From: Parvibaculum sp036499025
Lineage (GTDB): Bacteria > Pseudomonadota > Alphaproteobacteria > Parvibaculales > Parvibaculaceae
DNA length: 24,501 bases
Assembly: GCA_036499025.1 (NCBI GenBank)
Contig: DASYEM010000121.1
Span: forward strand, 1 to 24,501
Direction: 5' to 3'
This document shows, one piece after another, positions 1 through 9,110 of the stretch; within the stretch, counting starts at the first letter, position 1, and every line of letters begins with the position of its first letter. A model generated the notes under the pieces. The model worked only from the letters and a program-made list of their open reading frames with translations, was not told the origin of the DNA and ran no database searches. The translations under genes were made by a program, and so were the position numbers.

Positions 1-507
1 CGCGATGCTGATCGGTCCCAGCACGGCGATGGCAAGCGCCATCGGTACATGCAGCAGCCCGACCGAGGCGAAGGCCGCGAGCCCGATCGCGAGTGCCGTG
101 ACGTTGGGCTTGAGGCGCCGCGCCATCTTCAGCGCCGTGCCGATGATCAGGCCCGCAGCAGCGGCCGCGCCTGCGGCGATCGCCGCACCAACGTTCGGCA
201 GGCCGGAAATGCGGTCGTAGACCAGGGCAATGCCGATCAGCACGGTGATCGGCGTGCAGAGCAGGCCGAAGACGGCGAGCAGTGCCCCCACGGTACCCTG
301 GAAGTGATCGCCGATGATGATCGCCGAGTTCACCGTGTTGGGCCCGGGCAGCACCTGGCCGACACCGAGGATCGAGGCGTACTCGCGCTCACTGAGCCAG
401 CGCCTCTCGCCGACGATGACGTGGCGTGCCCATGGCGCGACCCCGCCGAATCCCAAAAGGCCGATCTTGGCAAAGCCCAGGAAGAGCTCGGTTCGACTGA
501 CGTTCAT
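1..507 (-). CDS. chrA: Chromate transporter (ChrA/CHR family), N-terminal part, cut by the window edge
   Basis: An open minus-strand frame runs from an ATG at 505-507 to the left edge without a stop, giving 169 residues. The N-terminus carries the CHR-family signatures: a glycine-rich GFGGVAPW stretch at residues 19-26 and the LPGPNTVN motif at 53-60. At least three hydrophobic segments follow (about 72-97, 107-127 and 136-163). CHR proteins are inner-membrane transporters that export chromate, and some members may carry other anions. Two-domain members are roughly 400 residues, so about 60% of the gene probably lies outside the window. I see no clear Shine-Dalgarno before the ATG; the start was chosen because it places the CHR motif at the usual distance. 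The gene is divergent from dps across 92 bp. Substrate specificity is not provable from this half. Confidence 0.85.
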   Translation of the reverse strand, partial: MNVSRTELFLGFAKIGLLGFGGVAPWARHVIVGERRWLSEREYASILGVGQVLPGPNTVNSAIIIGDHFQGTVGALLAVFGLLCTPITVLIGIALVYDRISGLPNVGAAIAAGAAAAAGLIIGTALKMARRLKPNVTALAIGLAAFASVGLLHVPMALAIAVLGPISIA

Positions 508-599
508 TGCGGCGGATCGTAACGCGCAACGAGCGCGGTGGCATCCGGTTTGGAAGGGGGCTACTGTTCGCCGCGAGTGCTATCCAAGGAGCTTCGGCG

Positions 600-1115
600 A
601 TGAGCAAGAACGTCAAATCCCGCCAGTCGGCCAACCTCGCGACGCCTACCGATCTCGGGGCCAACGCGACCAAGGACATCTCCGGCGGCTTGAACATCCT
701 GCTGGCCGACGTCTTCGCCCTCTACTTCAAGACCAAGAATTTCCACTGGCACATCTCGGGCCCGCACTTCCGCGACTATCACCTGATGCTCGACGAACAG
801 GCGGCGCAGATTTACGAAACGACCGACGTCATCGCGGAACGCGTGCGCAAGGTCGGCGGCATGACCTTGCGCTCGGTTGGCGAAATCGGCCGCTTGCAGC
901 GTCTTCTCGACAACGATGCCGACTATGTGACGCCGCTCGACATGCTGGCCGAACTGCGCGAGGACAACAAGCAGTTGACGTCCTTTATGCGCGAGACGCA
1001 CGAGCTTTGCGCCGAACATGGCGATGTGGCGACGACGAGCCTGATCGAAGTCTGGATCGACGAGGCCGAGCGCCGCATATGGTTCCTCTTCGAGGCTGGG
1101 CGTCACGGCGAATAG
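600..1115 (+). CDS. dps: Dps-family DNA-binding miniferritin
   Basis: This is a 171-residue protein of the Dps/ferritin-like family. Dps forms dodecamers that oxidise and store iron using hydrogen peroxide, and many members also coat DNA, protecting the cytoplasm in starvation and oxidative stress. The ferroxidase ligands are visible with the same spacing as in E. coli Dps: His49 (NFHWH), His61 and Asp65 (DYHLMLDEQ), and Asp76 and Glu80 (TTDVIAER). A short N-terminal tail with several Lys and Arg residues could contact DNA. The frame is open upstream to 507, but the ATG at 600 is preceded by AAGGAG at 586-591 with 8-base spacing, which fixes the start. The thiolase gene begins 30 bp downstream, so the two may be co-transcribed although their functions are unrelated. 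Confidence 0.95.
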   Translation: MSKNVKSRQSANLATPTDLGANATKDISGGLNILLADVFALYFKTKNFHWHISGPHFRDYHLMLDEQAAQIYETTDVIAERVRKVGGMTLRSVGEIGRLQRLLDNDADYVTPLDMLAELREDNKQLTSFMRETHELCAEHGDVATTSLIEVWIDEAERRIWFLFEAGRHGE

Positions 1116-1133
1116 GCTGAGCGACATATATTG

Positions 1134-1140
1134 AAGGAGA
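1134..1140 (+). promoter_or_regulatory. Ribosome-binding site choosing the thiolase start
   Basis: AAGGAGA sits 5 bases before the ATG at 1146. Two other in-frame starts, TTG at 1131 and ATG at 1140, overlap or abut this Shine-Dalgarno and so cannot use it. The ATG at 1146 is therefore preferred. Confidence 0.75.
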
Positions 1141-1145
1141 TGGCG

Positions 1146-2417
1146 ATGGCCGATACGAAATCGACGATGGGCGACGTCTGGCTCGCACCGGGTTTGCGCA
1201 CGCCTTTCGTGAAAGGCGGCGGCGCTTTTGTGAAGCAGTCGGCTATGTCGCTGTCAATTCCCGTCGCGCAGGCGATGCATGCGAAGGCGCGGCCCGATTT
1301 TCTGATCTGGGGTCAGGTGATCCCCGATCCCACCATGTCGAACATCGCCCGCGAACTCGTCTATGAAGCGGGGCTCGATCCGACCATCCCGGCTTTCTCG
1401 ACCGTTCTGGCCTGCTCCACGAGTTTTGTCGGCGTCATTCAGGCGGCGGGCATGATCGGGCATGGCGGCACGCATCTCGCGCTTGTCGGCGGCGCCGAAA
1501 CGATGAGCCATATTCCAATCTCGATGAAGACGGAAGCGGCCGACCGGATCATCGCGCAATTCGCAACGGACCCGGCGGCGGCGCTCGCCGCTCTGGCGAA
1601 GATCAACCCCGACGATCTCAATTTGCCGACAGGGGGCTGGGCCAACAAGCAGAGCGGACGTTCGCAAGGCGAGCATACGGAAGACACTGCAAAGCTCTAT
1701 GCCATTCCGCGCGAGGAGCAGGACCGCCGTGCGCTGCTGAGCCACCAGGGCGCGCTGAAGGGGCAGGACACAGGCTTCTTCGACGATCTCATCATTCCGG
1801 TCGCCGGCGTCGATCACGACACGATCCCGCGCCGCGATACCTCGCTTGAGAAACTGGCGAAGCTGAAGCCGGTGTTCGATCGCAGTGACAAGGGCACGCT
1901 GACGGCAGGCAATTCTTCGCCGATCACCGATGGCGCGGCCTCGATCTGGGTTGGCGACAGCGAAGGGCTGAAGCGTCTCGGCAAGCCGCCGGCGGTGAAG
2001 CTCATCGATTGGGAAATCGCGGCGATGCGTTACAGCGAGGAGGGTATTCTGATGGCGCCCGCCCGCGCCATTCCGCGTCTCCTCTCGCGCCACAAGCTGA
2101 AATTTTCCGACATCGCGCTTTGGGAAATTCACGAAGCTTTCGCCGCGCAGGTCCTCGCCAACATCAAGGCGGCGTCCGATCCCGTTTATCGCCGCGAGAA
2201 GGCGGGCGTCGATTTCGATCTCGGCGCATTTCCGTGGGATCGCGTTAATCCGCATGGCGGTTCGCTTTCCATCGGTCATCCCTTCGCGGCGACCGGCGCG
2301 CGCATTCTCAGCCAGGCGGCAAAGGAACTGAGCGCCATGCCGTCCGGCTCGCGCGCCATCGTTTCGGTTTGCGCGGATGGCGGGCAGGGAACGGTGGCGT
2401 TGCTGGAAGCCGCCTGA
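1146..2417 (+). CDS. Acetyl-CoA C-acyltransferase (thiolase), FadI/trifunctional-beta type
   Basis: This is a 423-residue thiolase. It cleaves 3-ketoacyl-CoA with CoA to acetyl-CoA and a shortened acyl-CoA, or runs in reverse to make acetoacetyl-CoA. Both thiolase halves are present. The nucleophilic Cys90 lies in VLACSTS, His378 in the NPHGGSLSIGHP segment, and the proton-relay Cys409 in CADGGQG. The HEAFAAQ motif (His329) replaces the NEAF of biosynthetic PhaA-type thiolases. It is typical of FadI and mitochondrial trifunctional beta subunits, which points to beta-oxidation. No FadJ-like hydratase/dehydrogenase partner is next to it, so the exact substrate is open. A strong terminator follows the stop. 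Family assignment is firm; the choice of fadI over another thiolase name is not. Confidence 0.92.
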   Translation: MADTKSTMGDVWLAPGLRTPFVKGGGAFVKQSAMSLSIPVAQAMHAKARPDFLIWGQVIPDPTMSNIARELVYEAGLDPTIPAFSTVLACSTSFVGVIQAAGMIGHGGTHLALVGGAETMSHIPISMKTEAADRIIAQFATDPAAALAALAKINPDDLNLPTGGWANKQSGRSQGEHTEDTAKLYAIPREEQDRRALLSHQGALKGQDTGFFDDLIIPVAGVDHDTIPRRDTSLEKLAKLKPVFDRSDKGTLTAGNSSPITDGAASIWVGDSEGLKRLGKPPAVKLIDWEIAAMRYSEEGILMAPARAIPRLLSRHKLKFSDIALWEIHEAFAAQVLANIKAASDPVYRREKAGVDFDLGAFPWDRVNPHGGSLSIGHPFAATGARILSQAAKELSAMPSGSRAIVSVCADGGQGTVALLEAA

Positions 2418-2452
2418 AGCGCTTCGGGTTTTGGAGAGTCGAAGAGAGATCG

Positions 2453-2490
2453 AACGCCCGTATCGGCAAGATACGGGCGTTTCTTTTTCT
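2453..2490 (+). terminator. Rho-independent terminator after the thiolase gene
   Basis: A perfect 12-bp inverted repeat (arms 2453-2464 and 2470-2481) encloses the 5-base loop GGCAA and runs into a T-rich tract at 2480-2488. It lies 36 bp after the thiolase stop, so it separates the dps-thiolase unit from the trehalose-glucan operon. Confidence 0.93.
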
Positions 2491-2530
2491 GGATCACACA
2501 GAGCATGCCGCTTCGCCTCGGCTGCTCGTC

Positions 2531-2556
2531 GGAACCAATTCACCGCGCCGGGATTG
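2531..2556 (+). promoter_or_regulatory. Weak candidate EcfG-type promoter ahead of glgE
   Basis: A GGAAC at 2531-2535 lies in the 108-bp gap between the terminator and glgE. Sixteen bases further on is GATT, against the general-stress sigma factor consensus GGAAC-N16/17-CGTT of alphaproteobacteria. Only the last two bases of the -10 element match. The position, about 40 bp before the ATG, suits a promoter. I see no convincing sigma-70 promoter in this gap. Confidence 0.2.
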
Positions 2557-2598
2557 AATAGCTGAGGCTTTCCCCAAACGCGCCGGTGCTTTTTCTGC

Positions 2599-5500
2599 AT
2601 GAAGATGTCTGCTGACATAACAGCCAAGGCGCCGGCGTCCGCGGCGCGCAAGTTTTGGCGCATTTATGCTTTTGACGACGCTCTCCTCAACGTTGCGGAT
2701 CGGGCCGTCGAAACGCTGGATCGCTGCGTGGCGATGGGTTTTGACACGATCCTGATGCCTTTTCCGCAAGACCGGACTGGCGACGACTATATCGGCGTCG
2801 TCGCGAGCGCCTGCCACGGCAGAAAGCTTTCGCTCTATCTCGACCTCGCCATCGATCGCCCGCCGATGGAAGGTGTCGAGGAAGCGGGCGTCGAATGGGT
2901 TCATCTCGTGGACCGAAGCCGCGAGGCGGCGATCGATCCCCGGCATATGTCGGCCGATGCAGAGCCGGTTGCCGAAATCCGATTTGAGATTGCCGCCGTG
3001 GCGCGCGCCGCGACGGATTGGTGGGCCGAGCGCATGGCGGCATGGATCGATCTTGGCGTCGATGGGTTCTGCTTTCGAAATTCGCACAAAGTGTCATCGA
3101 CAGTCTGGCGCGAACTCATGGAGCTTGCGCACGATGCCGATCCCGCCTGCTGTTTCCTCGCCTGGACGCCGGGCCTCACCCGCGATCAGCAAAAGGCCCT
3201 GCGGGGCTGCGGGTTCAACGGCGTTTTTACCTCCGCTCGCTGGTGGGACTTTCGCTCGGACTGGTTGCTGGACGACATAGCGTCGTTGCGCTCCATCGCC
3301 CCGGCCATCGCCTTCCCGGAAGCGCCCGGTCCGCGCCGGGCGACGCCCGAATTCGACGGCGTCGAAACGGCCAAAGCGGCCTACCGCAGGGCTTTGTGGC
3401 TTGCCGCCTTTACGGGCGACGGGCTGCTCATTCCCTCGGGCTTCGAGCATGGCGGCGCGGCGCTGGATGAAAAGCCGCTTTTCGATCTCTCCGCCGAGAT
3501 AGGTGAGATCAACGGCTGGGCAGCCGAGAGGGCGGCGGACGGCGGAGCCCTCTCGAATGTCGGGACGCCCGGCGGCGATGTCGTGGCGTTGATGAGGGCG
3601 GATGCGACGAGCGAAGGCGCTTCGCTCTATCTCGCCAACGCGCATCTTGATCGTTTCAGTGAAATCGATGTGGGAACCGTGCTGATGCGCCTTGGTTCCT
3701 TCGGGAATTTTACGCCGCTCGGGGGCGACGCTCCCATGGCGACGGAAGAGCCCCTGCGTCTTGCGCCGGGCGAGACGCGTATCCTCACCGGGACAAAATC
3801 AAAACCCATCATCGTGGCGAGCCGGAGCCGCAAAAGTTTCGACGCGGCGGTGAGCGCGCCACGCATCGCCATCGAGAATATTCAACCTTCCGTCGATGGA
3901 GGACGCTTTCCGGTGAAGCGTATTGTCGGCGAACGGGTGCGGATCGAAGCCGATGTTTTTGCCGACGGGCATGATGAACTAGCTGTGCGTCTGCTCTGGC
4001 GGACAGGCGATGCGCGCAACTGGACTTATGCGCCGATGACGCTTGCCGGCAACGATCGTTGGCAGGCCGACCTTTCATTGGAACGGCTCGGCGTCTATCA
4101 GTTCACGATTGAAGCCTGGTGGGATGATTTTGCGACCTTGCTTGTGCGCCTCGGTAAAAAACATGCTGCCCGCAAGCCGCTCGAAAATGAATTCGCCGAC
4201 GCGAGCAGGCAGTTGGCGGCAGCTCATGCCGCCGCCGACACGGCCCAGAGAGTCATTATCGAAGACGCGCTGGCGAGGTTGGATGCGGCGGAAAGCGACG
4301 ACAACCGCGTCGCTGTTCTGGCCGCGCCGAAACTCGCGGCGGCGATGGCCGTCGCGGCCCCGCGCCATTTCACGCATCGTTATCCCGCGACGTTCGGCAT
4401 ATGGGCCGAGCGGCGTGAGGCGCAGTTTGCAAGCTGGTATGAATTGTTTCCGCGCTCGCAAAGCCCCGACCCCCAACGGCCCGGCACATTTGACGATGTG
4501 GTCGCGCGGCTGCCCGCCATTCGGGACATGGGTTTCGACGTTCTGTATTTTCCACCGATCCACCCCATCGGGCGCACGAACCGGAAGGGCCGCAACAATG
4601 CGCTGACGGCGGAACCCGGCGAGCCCGGTAGTCCTTATGCGATCGGAAGCCACGACGGCGGGCATACCGACATACATCCCGAGCTTGGCACGCTTGCGGA
4701 TTTCCGGCATTTGCGCGATGCCGCCATGCGCCACGGCCTCGAACTCGCGCTCGACTTCGCGATCCAGTGTTCGCCCGACCACCCCTGGCTCAAGGAACAT
4801 CCCGACTGGTTCAAATGGCAGCCGGACGGTTCGCTCCGTTATGCCGAGAATCCGCCGAAGACCTATGAAGACATCACCAATGTCGAATTCTATGCGCCGG
4901 AGCCTATTCCCGAACTATGGCTTGCGCTGCAAAGCATCGTGCTTTTCTGGGTGGGCGAAGGCGTCAAGATTTTTCGCGTCGACAATCCGCACACCAAACC
5001 CCTTCCGTTCTGGGAATGGCTGATCGCCGATGTCCGATCGCGCCATCCAGACGTGATCTTTCTCGCCGAAGCCTTCACCGCGCCGAAACGCATGTATCGC
5101 CTCGCCAAGCTTGGCTTCTCGCAGTCTTATACCTACTTCACCTGGCGTCACGGCAAGGCGGAATTCGCCGACTATCTGACGCATCTGTCGCAAGACGAGG
5201 TGCGCGAATTCTTCCGGCCGAATTTCTTCGTCAATACGCCGGACATCAATCCGCCTTTCCTCCAGAATTCCGGCCGCGCCGGGCATTTGATCCGCGCCGC
5301 TCTGGCGACGCTCACTTCCGGCGTCTGGGGCATGTATAGCGGCTTTGAACTTTGCGAAGCGACGCCGGTGCCCGGGCGCGAGGAATATCTGAACTCGGAA
5401 AAATATGAAGTCCGCCATTGGGACTGGGAGAGACCCGGCAACATCATCGCCGAAATCGCCGCGCTTAATCGCATTCGCAAGGCGAACCCGGCGCTGCAAT

Positions 5501-5802
5501 CCCATCTCGGAATCAAATTCCATACCGCATATAACGACCAGATTCTCTACTTCGCCAGAGAAACACCGAGCCGCGACAATGTCGTTCTCGTCGCCATCAA
5601 TCTCGACCCGTTCCATGTGCAGGAAGCCGACATCGAACTTCCGCTCTGGGAATGGGGCCTTGGCGACGACGCCGCGCTCGCGGTGGAGGACCTGGTCCAC
5701 GAAACCAAATTCACTTTATACGGCAAGAACCAGCATCTCCGGCTCGATCCGGCGGATCTGCCTTATGCCGTCTGGCGGGTAAAGCCCGCAGGGGGCAATT
5801 GA
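2599..5802 (+). CDS. glgE: Alpha-1,4-glucan:maltose-1-phosphate maltosyltransferase GlgE, with an extra N-terminal amylase-like domain
   Basis: This 1067-residue enzyme transfers maltosyl units from maltose 1-phosphate onto alpha-1,4-glucan ends. Residues 1-400 form a GH13-like barrel. Residues about 421-520 form the beta-sandwich (DUF3416) typical of GlgE, and about 590-1067 the catalytic GH13_3 barrel. GlgE signatures include WYELFPRS, FPPIHPIGRTNRKGRNN and HPDWFKW. The predicted nucleophile is Asp795 (FRVDNPHTKP), the acid/base Glu824 (LAEAF) and the third carboxylate Asp882 (NTPDINPP). Actinobacterial GlgE is roughly 660-700 residues; extended forms occur in alphaproteobacteria. In the N-terminal barrel the usual nucleophile position is Arg160 (GFCFRNS) and the acid/base position Trp189 (FLAWT), so that half looks non-catalytic. 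No clear Shine-Dalgarno precedes the ATG at 2599, and an ATG at 2605 is equally possible. It is the first gene of the operon. Confidence 0.93.
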   Translation: MKMSADITAKAPASAARKFWRIYAFDDALLNVADRAVETLDRCVAMGFDTILMPFPQDRTGDDYIGVVASACHGRKLSLYLDLAIDRPPMEGVEEAGVEWVHLVDRSREAAIDPRHMSADAEPVAEIRFEIAAVARAATDWWAERMAAWIDLGVDGFCFRNSHKVSSTVWRELMELAHDADPACCFLAWTPGLTRDQQKALRGCGFNGVFTSARWWDFRSDWLLDDIASLRSIAPAIAFPEAPGPRRATPEFDGVETAKAAYRRALWLAAFTGDGLLIPSGFEHGGAALDEKPLFDLSAEIGEINGWAAERAADGGALSNVGTPGGDVVALMRADATSEGASLYLANAHLDRFSEIDVGTVLMRLGSFGNFTPLGGDAPMATEEPLRLAPGETRILTGTKSKPIIVASRSRKSFDAAVSAPRIAIENIQPSVDGGRFPVKRIVGERVRIEADVFADGHDELAVRLLWRTGDARNWTYAPMTLAGNDRWQADLSLERLGVYQFTIEAWWDDFATLLVRLGKKHAARKPLENEFADASRQLAAAHAAADTAQRVIIEDALARLDAAESDDNRVAVLAAPKLAAAMAVAAPRHFTHRYPATFGIWAERREAQFASWYELFPRSQSPDPQRPGTFDDVVARLPAIRDMGFDVLYFPPIHPIGRTNRKGRNNALTAEPGEPGSPYAIGSHDGGHTDIHPELGTLADFRHLRDAAMRHGLELALDFAIQCSPDHPWLKEHPDWFKWQPDGSLRYAENPPKTYEDITNVEFYAPEPIPELWLALQSIVLFWVGEGVKIFRVDNPHTKPLPFWEWLIADVRSRHPDVIFLAEAFTAPKRMYRLAKLGFSQSYTYFTWRHGKAEFADYLTHLSQDEVREFFRPNFFVNTPDINPPFLQNSGRAGHLIRAALATLTSGVWGMYSGFELCEATPVPGREEYLNSEKYEVRHWDWERPGNIIAEIAALNRIRKANPALQSHLGIKFHTAYNDQILYFARETPSRDNVVLVAINLDPFHVQEADIELPLWEWGLGDDAALAVEDLVHETKFTLYGKNQHLRLDPADLPYAVWRVKPAGGN

Positions 5803-8800
5803 TGGCGCATGACAGGCTCGAAGCGATCGGCGATCCGCTTTGGTATAAGGACGCCGTCATTTATCAGCTTCATCCGAAGTCATTTTTCGACGCCAATGGC
5901 GACGGCGTCGGCGATTTTCCGGGGCTGACGGCGAAGCTCGATTATATCGCGGAGCTGGGCGTCGATGCCGTCTGGCTGCTGCCTTTTTATCCATCGCCGC
6001 GCCTGGATGACGGCTATGACATCGCCGAATACAAGGCCGTGCATCCCGAATATGGCAACATGGCCGATGTACGCCGCTTCATAAAAGAAGCTCATGCGCG
6101 CAACATTCGCGTCATCACCGAACTCGTCATCAACCACACATCGGACAAGCATCCCTGGTTCGAGCGCGCCCGCCGCGCTAAGCCCGGCTCGAAACATCGC
6201 GACTATTACGTCTGGTCCGACAACGATCAGGCCTATGCGGGTACGCGCGTTATTTTCTGCGACACGGAAAAATCGAACTGGACATGGGACCCGGTGGCGG
6301 GCGCCTATTTCTGGCACCGCTTCTATTCTCACCAGCCGGATCTGAATTTCGACAATCCGAAAGTGCTGGAAGAGGTGCTGAACGTCATGCGCTTCTGGCT
6401 CGACATGGGTGTCGATGGGCTACGGCTCGACGCCATTCCCTATCTCGTCGAGCGCGAGGGTACGTCGAACGAAAATCTGCCCGAAACCCATGTGGTGTTG
6501 AAGAAAATCCGCGCCCATCTCGACGAGCATTATACCGGCCGCGTGTTGCTTGCCGAGGCGAACCAATGGCCGGAAGATGTGCGCGACTATTTCGGCACGG
6601 GCGACCAGTGTCACATGGCGTTCCATTTTCCGCTGATGCCGCGCATGTATATGGCGATTGCGCAGGAAGACCGCTTTCCGATCACCGATATTCTGCGCCA
6701 GACACCCGCCATTCCCGACAATGCGCAATGGGCGCTTTTCCTGCGCAACCATGACGAGTTGACGCTCGAAATGGTGACGGACAAGGAACGCGATTATCTC
6801 TGGGAAACCTATGCGGTCGACCGCAAGGCGCGGCTCAATCTCGGCATAAGGCGGCGTCTCGCGCCGCTGCTGCAACGTGACCGCCGCCGCATCGAACTGA
6901 TGACCAGTCTTCTGCTTTCGCTGCCGGGCACGCCGATCATCTATTACGGCGATGAAATCGGCATGGGCGACAATATCCATCTCGGCGACCGGCACGGCGT
7001 GCGCACGCCGATGCAATGGAGCGCCGATCGCAATGGCGGCTTCTCGCGTGCCGATCCGGAAAAACTTGTCCTGCCGCTCATCATGGATTCGCTCTACGGC
7101 TATGAGGCCGTCAACGTCGAAGCGCAATCGCGCGATCCGCATTCGCTGCTGAACTGGACGCGCCGGATGCTCGCCACGCGCAGACAGCAGAAGGCCTTTG
7201 GCCGTGGCGCATTGACTTTTCTGCGCCCCGGAAATCGCAAGGTGCTGGCCTATCTGCGCGAGCATGAAGGGACATCGATCCTCTGCGTGGTCAATCTCAG
7301 CCGTACGCCGCAAGCGGTCGAACTCGATCTGTCGCGCTTCGCGGGCTATGTGCCCGTCGAGATGACAGGCGCGTCGCCTTTCCCGGAAATCGGCCAGCTC
7401 ACATATCTTCTGACCTTGCCGCCTTACGGATTCTATTGGTTCGAGCTGTCGCAAACCGCTGAAGGGCCAAGCTGGAAAAAACCCGCGCCGGAACAGATGA
7501 AGGAATTCACGACGCTCGTTCTGCGGCGCGGTCTGGCCGATGTGCTGGAGGGCGCGTCTCTCAACGAGCTTCAAAAGAACATTCTGCCGGAATATCTGCC
7601 TCTGCGTCGCTGGTTCGCCTCCAAGGACAATCCGATCACCGACGTGCGGCTGGCGGGCTCCGTCGCCCTGCATCACGGCAAATGCGAAATGTTGATGACG
7701 GGGATCGACGTCGATGTGGCGGGCAAGACGGAGCGCTATGCGCTGCCGCTTGGCATCATCTGGGAAGACGACATCGTCTCGCCGCTGCCGCAACAGATGG
7801 CGCTGGCCCGCGTGCGGCAGGGCAGGCGCGTTGGTTATCTCACCGACGCATTTTCGCTCGGCGATTTCGCCAACACGATTTTGGACAATATGCGCGGATC
7901 CGCCAATCTCGAAGTCGGAGATGGCAACAGGGTCGATTTCCGCCCCTCGCCTTTCTTTCCCGATTTGCCCGGCAACATCGCCGGCGAGGCGCTGCGCTGG
8001 CTGACGACGGAACAATCGAACAGCTCGCTGATCGTCGATTCCACGGCGGTCCTGAAGCTCATCCGCAAGATCGCCACGGGTGTTCATCCAGAAGTCGAAA
8101 TGTCGCGCCAGCTGACGCAGCTCGGCTTCAAGAACGTCCCGCCTTTCTTCGGCGATGTCATCCGCACAAGCCGGAACGGCGAGAGCGCGACAATCGCCGT
8201 TCTGCAGGGGTTTATTCCCAATCAGGGCGATGCCTGGACGTGGACGCTCGACTTCCTCAATCGGGTCTTGACGGAGCGCGCGCTGGCCGACGCCAGCGCC
8301 GATGTGGAAATCGATCCGCTCGATGAATACGACCAATTCGCCGCGATTGTTGGCCGCCGTCTCGGTGAGCTTCATGCGCTTCTCGCAGCGCCTTCGGATA
8401 GTGTCGATTTCGAGCCGGAAACGGCGAGCGCCGCAGATTTGAGGGAGTGGGAGTCCAGGGTAACGGACATTCTCGGTGAAGCGTTGGATCGGCTGGCCAC
8501 TCAGCAGACATGGCCGGATGCCGAAACGCAGGCTCTCGCCGGTGCTCTGGTGACGCAACGCGATGCGTTGCTGGCCACCATTCCAGATCTCGCCCGTGGC
8601 GGCGAAGGTGCTTTGCGCACACGCATTCACGGGGATTTGCATCTGGGCCAAATCCTCGTTTCGCAGGGCGACGCCTTTTTCATCGACTTCGAAGGCGAAC
8701 CCGCGCGGCCGCTGGCCGAACGGCGCGGCAAGGCGAGCCCGCTGCGCGATGTGGCCGGCATTTTGCGATCCTTCGACTATGCGGCCGCCTCGGTGGAAAG

Positions 8801-9110
8801 TGCGCAGGGCGAGCCTCTGCCGCAAGCTGCCATCGAAACGCGGACCGCTCTTGTGGCGGACTTCAGAACGCGCGCCACGGCGGCCTTCCTGCAAGGTTAT
8901 GACGACGCTTTGGCGCAAGCGAGCCGCGCCTGGGTGAGCGGCAAGGGCCGCAGCGTCCTGATCGAACTCTTCCTGCTGGAAAAAGCGGCCTACGAAATTC
9001 TCTATGAGGCGGCAAATCGTCCTCACTGGATCGGCATTCCCGTGCGCGGTCTCGCGGCGCTCGCCGAACGTGCCGGAGCGCTTTCAACCAGGGAGCTATC
9101 CGATGGCTGA
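5802..9110 (+). CDS. treS: Trehalose synthase/maltokinase fusion (TreS-Mak)
   Basis: This 1102-residue bifunctional protein has a GH13_16 trehalose synthase in residues 1 to about 550, which interconverts trehalose and maltose. The C-terminal half is a maltokinase (Pep2/Mak) that phosphorylates maltose to maltose 1-phosphate with ATP, directly supplying GlgE. TreS motifs are YQLHPKSFFDANGDGVGDF, GLRLDAIPYL with predicted nucleophile Asp210, LLAEANQWP with Glu252, and LRNHDELTLEMV with Asp318. The kinase carries the aminoglycoside-phosphotransferase-like HGDLHLGQI loop (His943, Asp945) and the metal-binding IDFEGEP (Asp962). The frame is open 50 codons further upstream, but those residues lie inside glgE and are low-complexity. 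The ATG at 5802 overlaps the glgE TGA by one base and has AGGGGGC before it. Such fusions are known in proteobacteria. Confidence 0.95.
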   Translation: MAHDRLEAIGDPLWYKDAVIYQLHPKSFFDANGDGVGDFPGLTAKLDYIAELGVDAVWLLPFYPSPRLDDGYDIAEYKAVHPEYGNMADVRRFIKEAHARNIRVITELVINHTSDKHPWFERARRAKPGSKHRDYYVWSDNDQAYAGTRVIFCDTEKSNWTWDPVAGAYFWHRFYSHQPDLNFDNPKVLEEVLNVMRFWLDMGVDGLRLDAIPYLVEREGTSNENLPETHVVLKKIRAHLDEHYTGRVLLAEANQWPEDVRDYFGTGDQCHMAFHFPLMPRMYMAIAQEDRFPITDILRQTPAIPDNAQWALFLRNHDELTLEMVTDKERDYLWETYAVDRKARLNLGIRRRLAPLLQRDRRRIELMTSLLLSLPGTPIIYYGDEIGMGDNIHLGDRHGVRTPMQWSADRNGGFSRADPEKLVLPLIMDSLYGYEAVNVEAQSRDPHSLLNWTRRMLATRRQQKAFGRGALTFLRPGNRKVLAYLREHEGTSILCVVNLSRTPQAVELDLSRFAGYVPVEMTGASPFPEIGQLTYLLTLPPYGFYWFELSQTAEGPSWKKPAPEQMKEFTTLVLRRGLADVLEGASLNELQKNILPEYLPLRRWFASKDNPITDVRLAGSVALHHGKCEMLMTGIDVDVAGKTERYALPLGIIWEDDIVSPLPQQMALARVRQGRRVGYLTDAFSLGDFANTILDNMRGSANLEVGDGNRVDFRPSPFFPDLPGNIAGEALRWLTTEQSNSSLIVDSTAVLKLIRKIATGVHPEVEMSRQLTQLGFKNVPPFFGDVIRTSRNGESATIAVLQGFIPNQGDAWTWTLDFLNRVLTERALADASADVEIDPLDEYDQFAAIVGRRLGELHALLAAPSDSVDFEPETASAADLREWESRVTDILGEALDRLATQQTWPDAETQALAGALVTQRDALLATIPDLARGGEGALRTRIHGDLHLGQILVSQGDAFFIDFEGEPARPLAERRGKASPLRDVAGILRSFDYAAASVESAQGEPLPQAAIETRTALVADFRTRATAAFLQGYDDALAQASRAWVSGKGRSVLIELFLLEKAAYEILYEAANRPHWIGIPVRGLAALAERAGALSTRELSDG

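Noticed and set aside
1254..2663. 469-codon minus-strand frame across the thiolase gene and the terminator
   Set aside because: It crosses the strong terminator and the start of glgE, and the encoded protein has no recognisable family feature.
5652..5801. Upstream extension of treS by 50 codons
   Set aside because: The extra residues are Arg/Gly/Pro-rich shadow sequence inside glgE, and the ATG at 5802 has its own ribosome-binding site and a start-stop overlap.
6420..9026. 868-codon open frame on the minus strand opposite treS-mak
   Set aside because: It mirrors the coding frame of a well-supported GH13/maltokinase gene. Its product is Arg-, Gln- and His-rich with no recognisable domain, as expected of an antisense shadow in GC-rich DNA.
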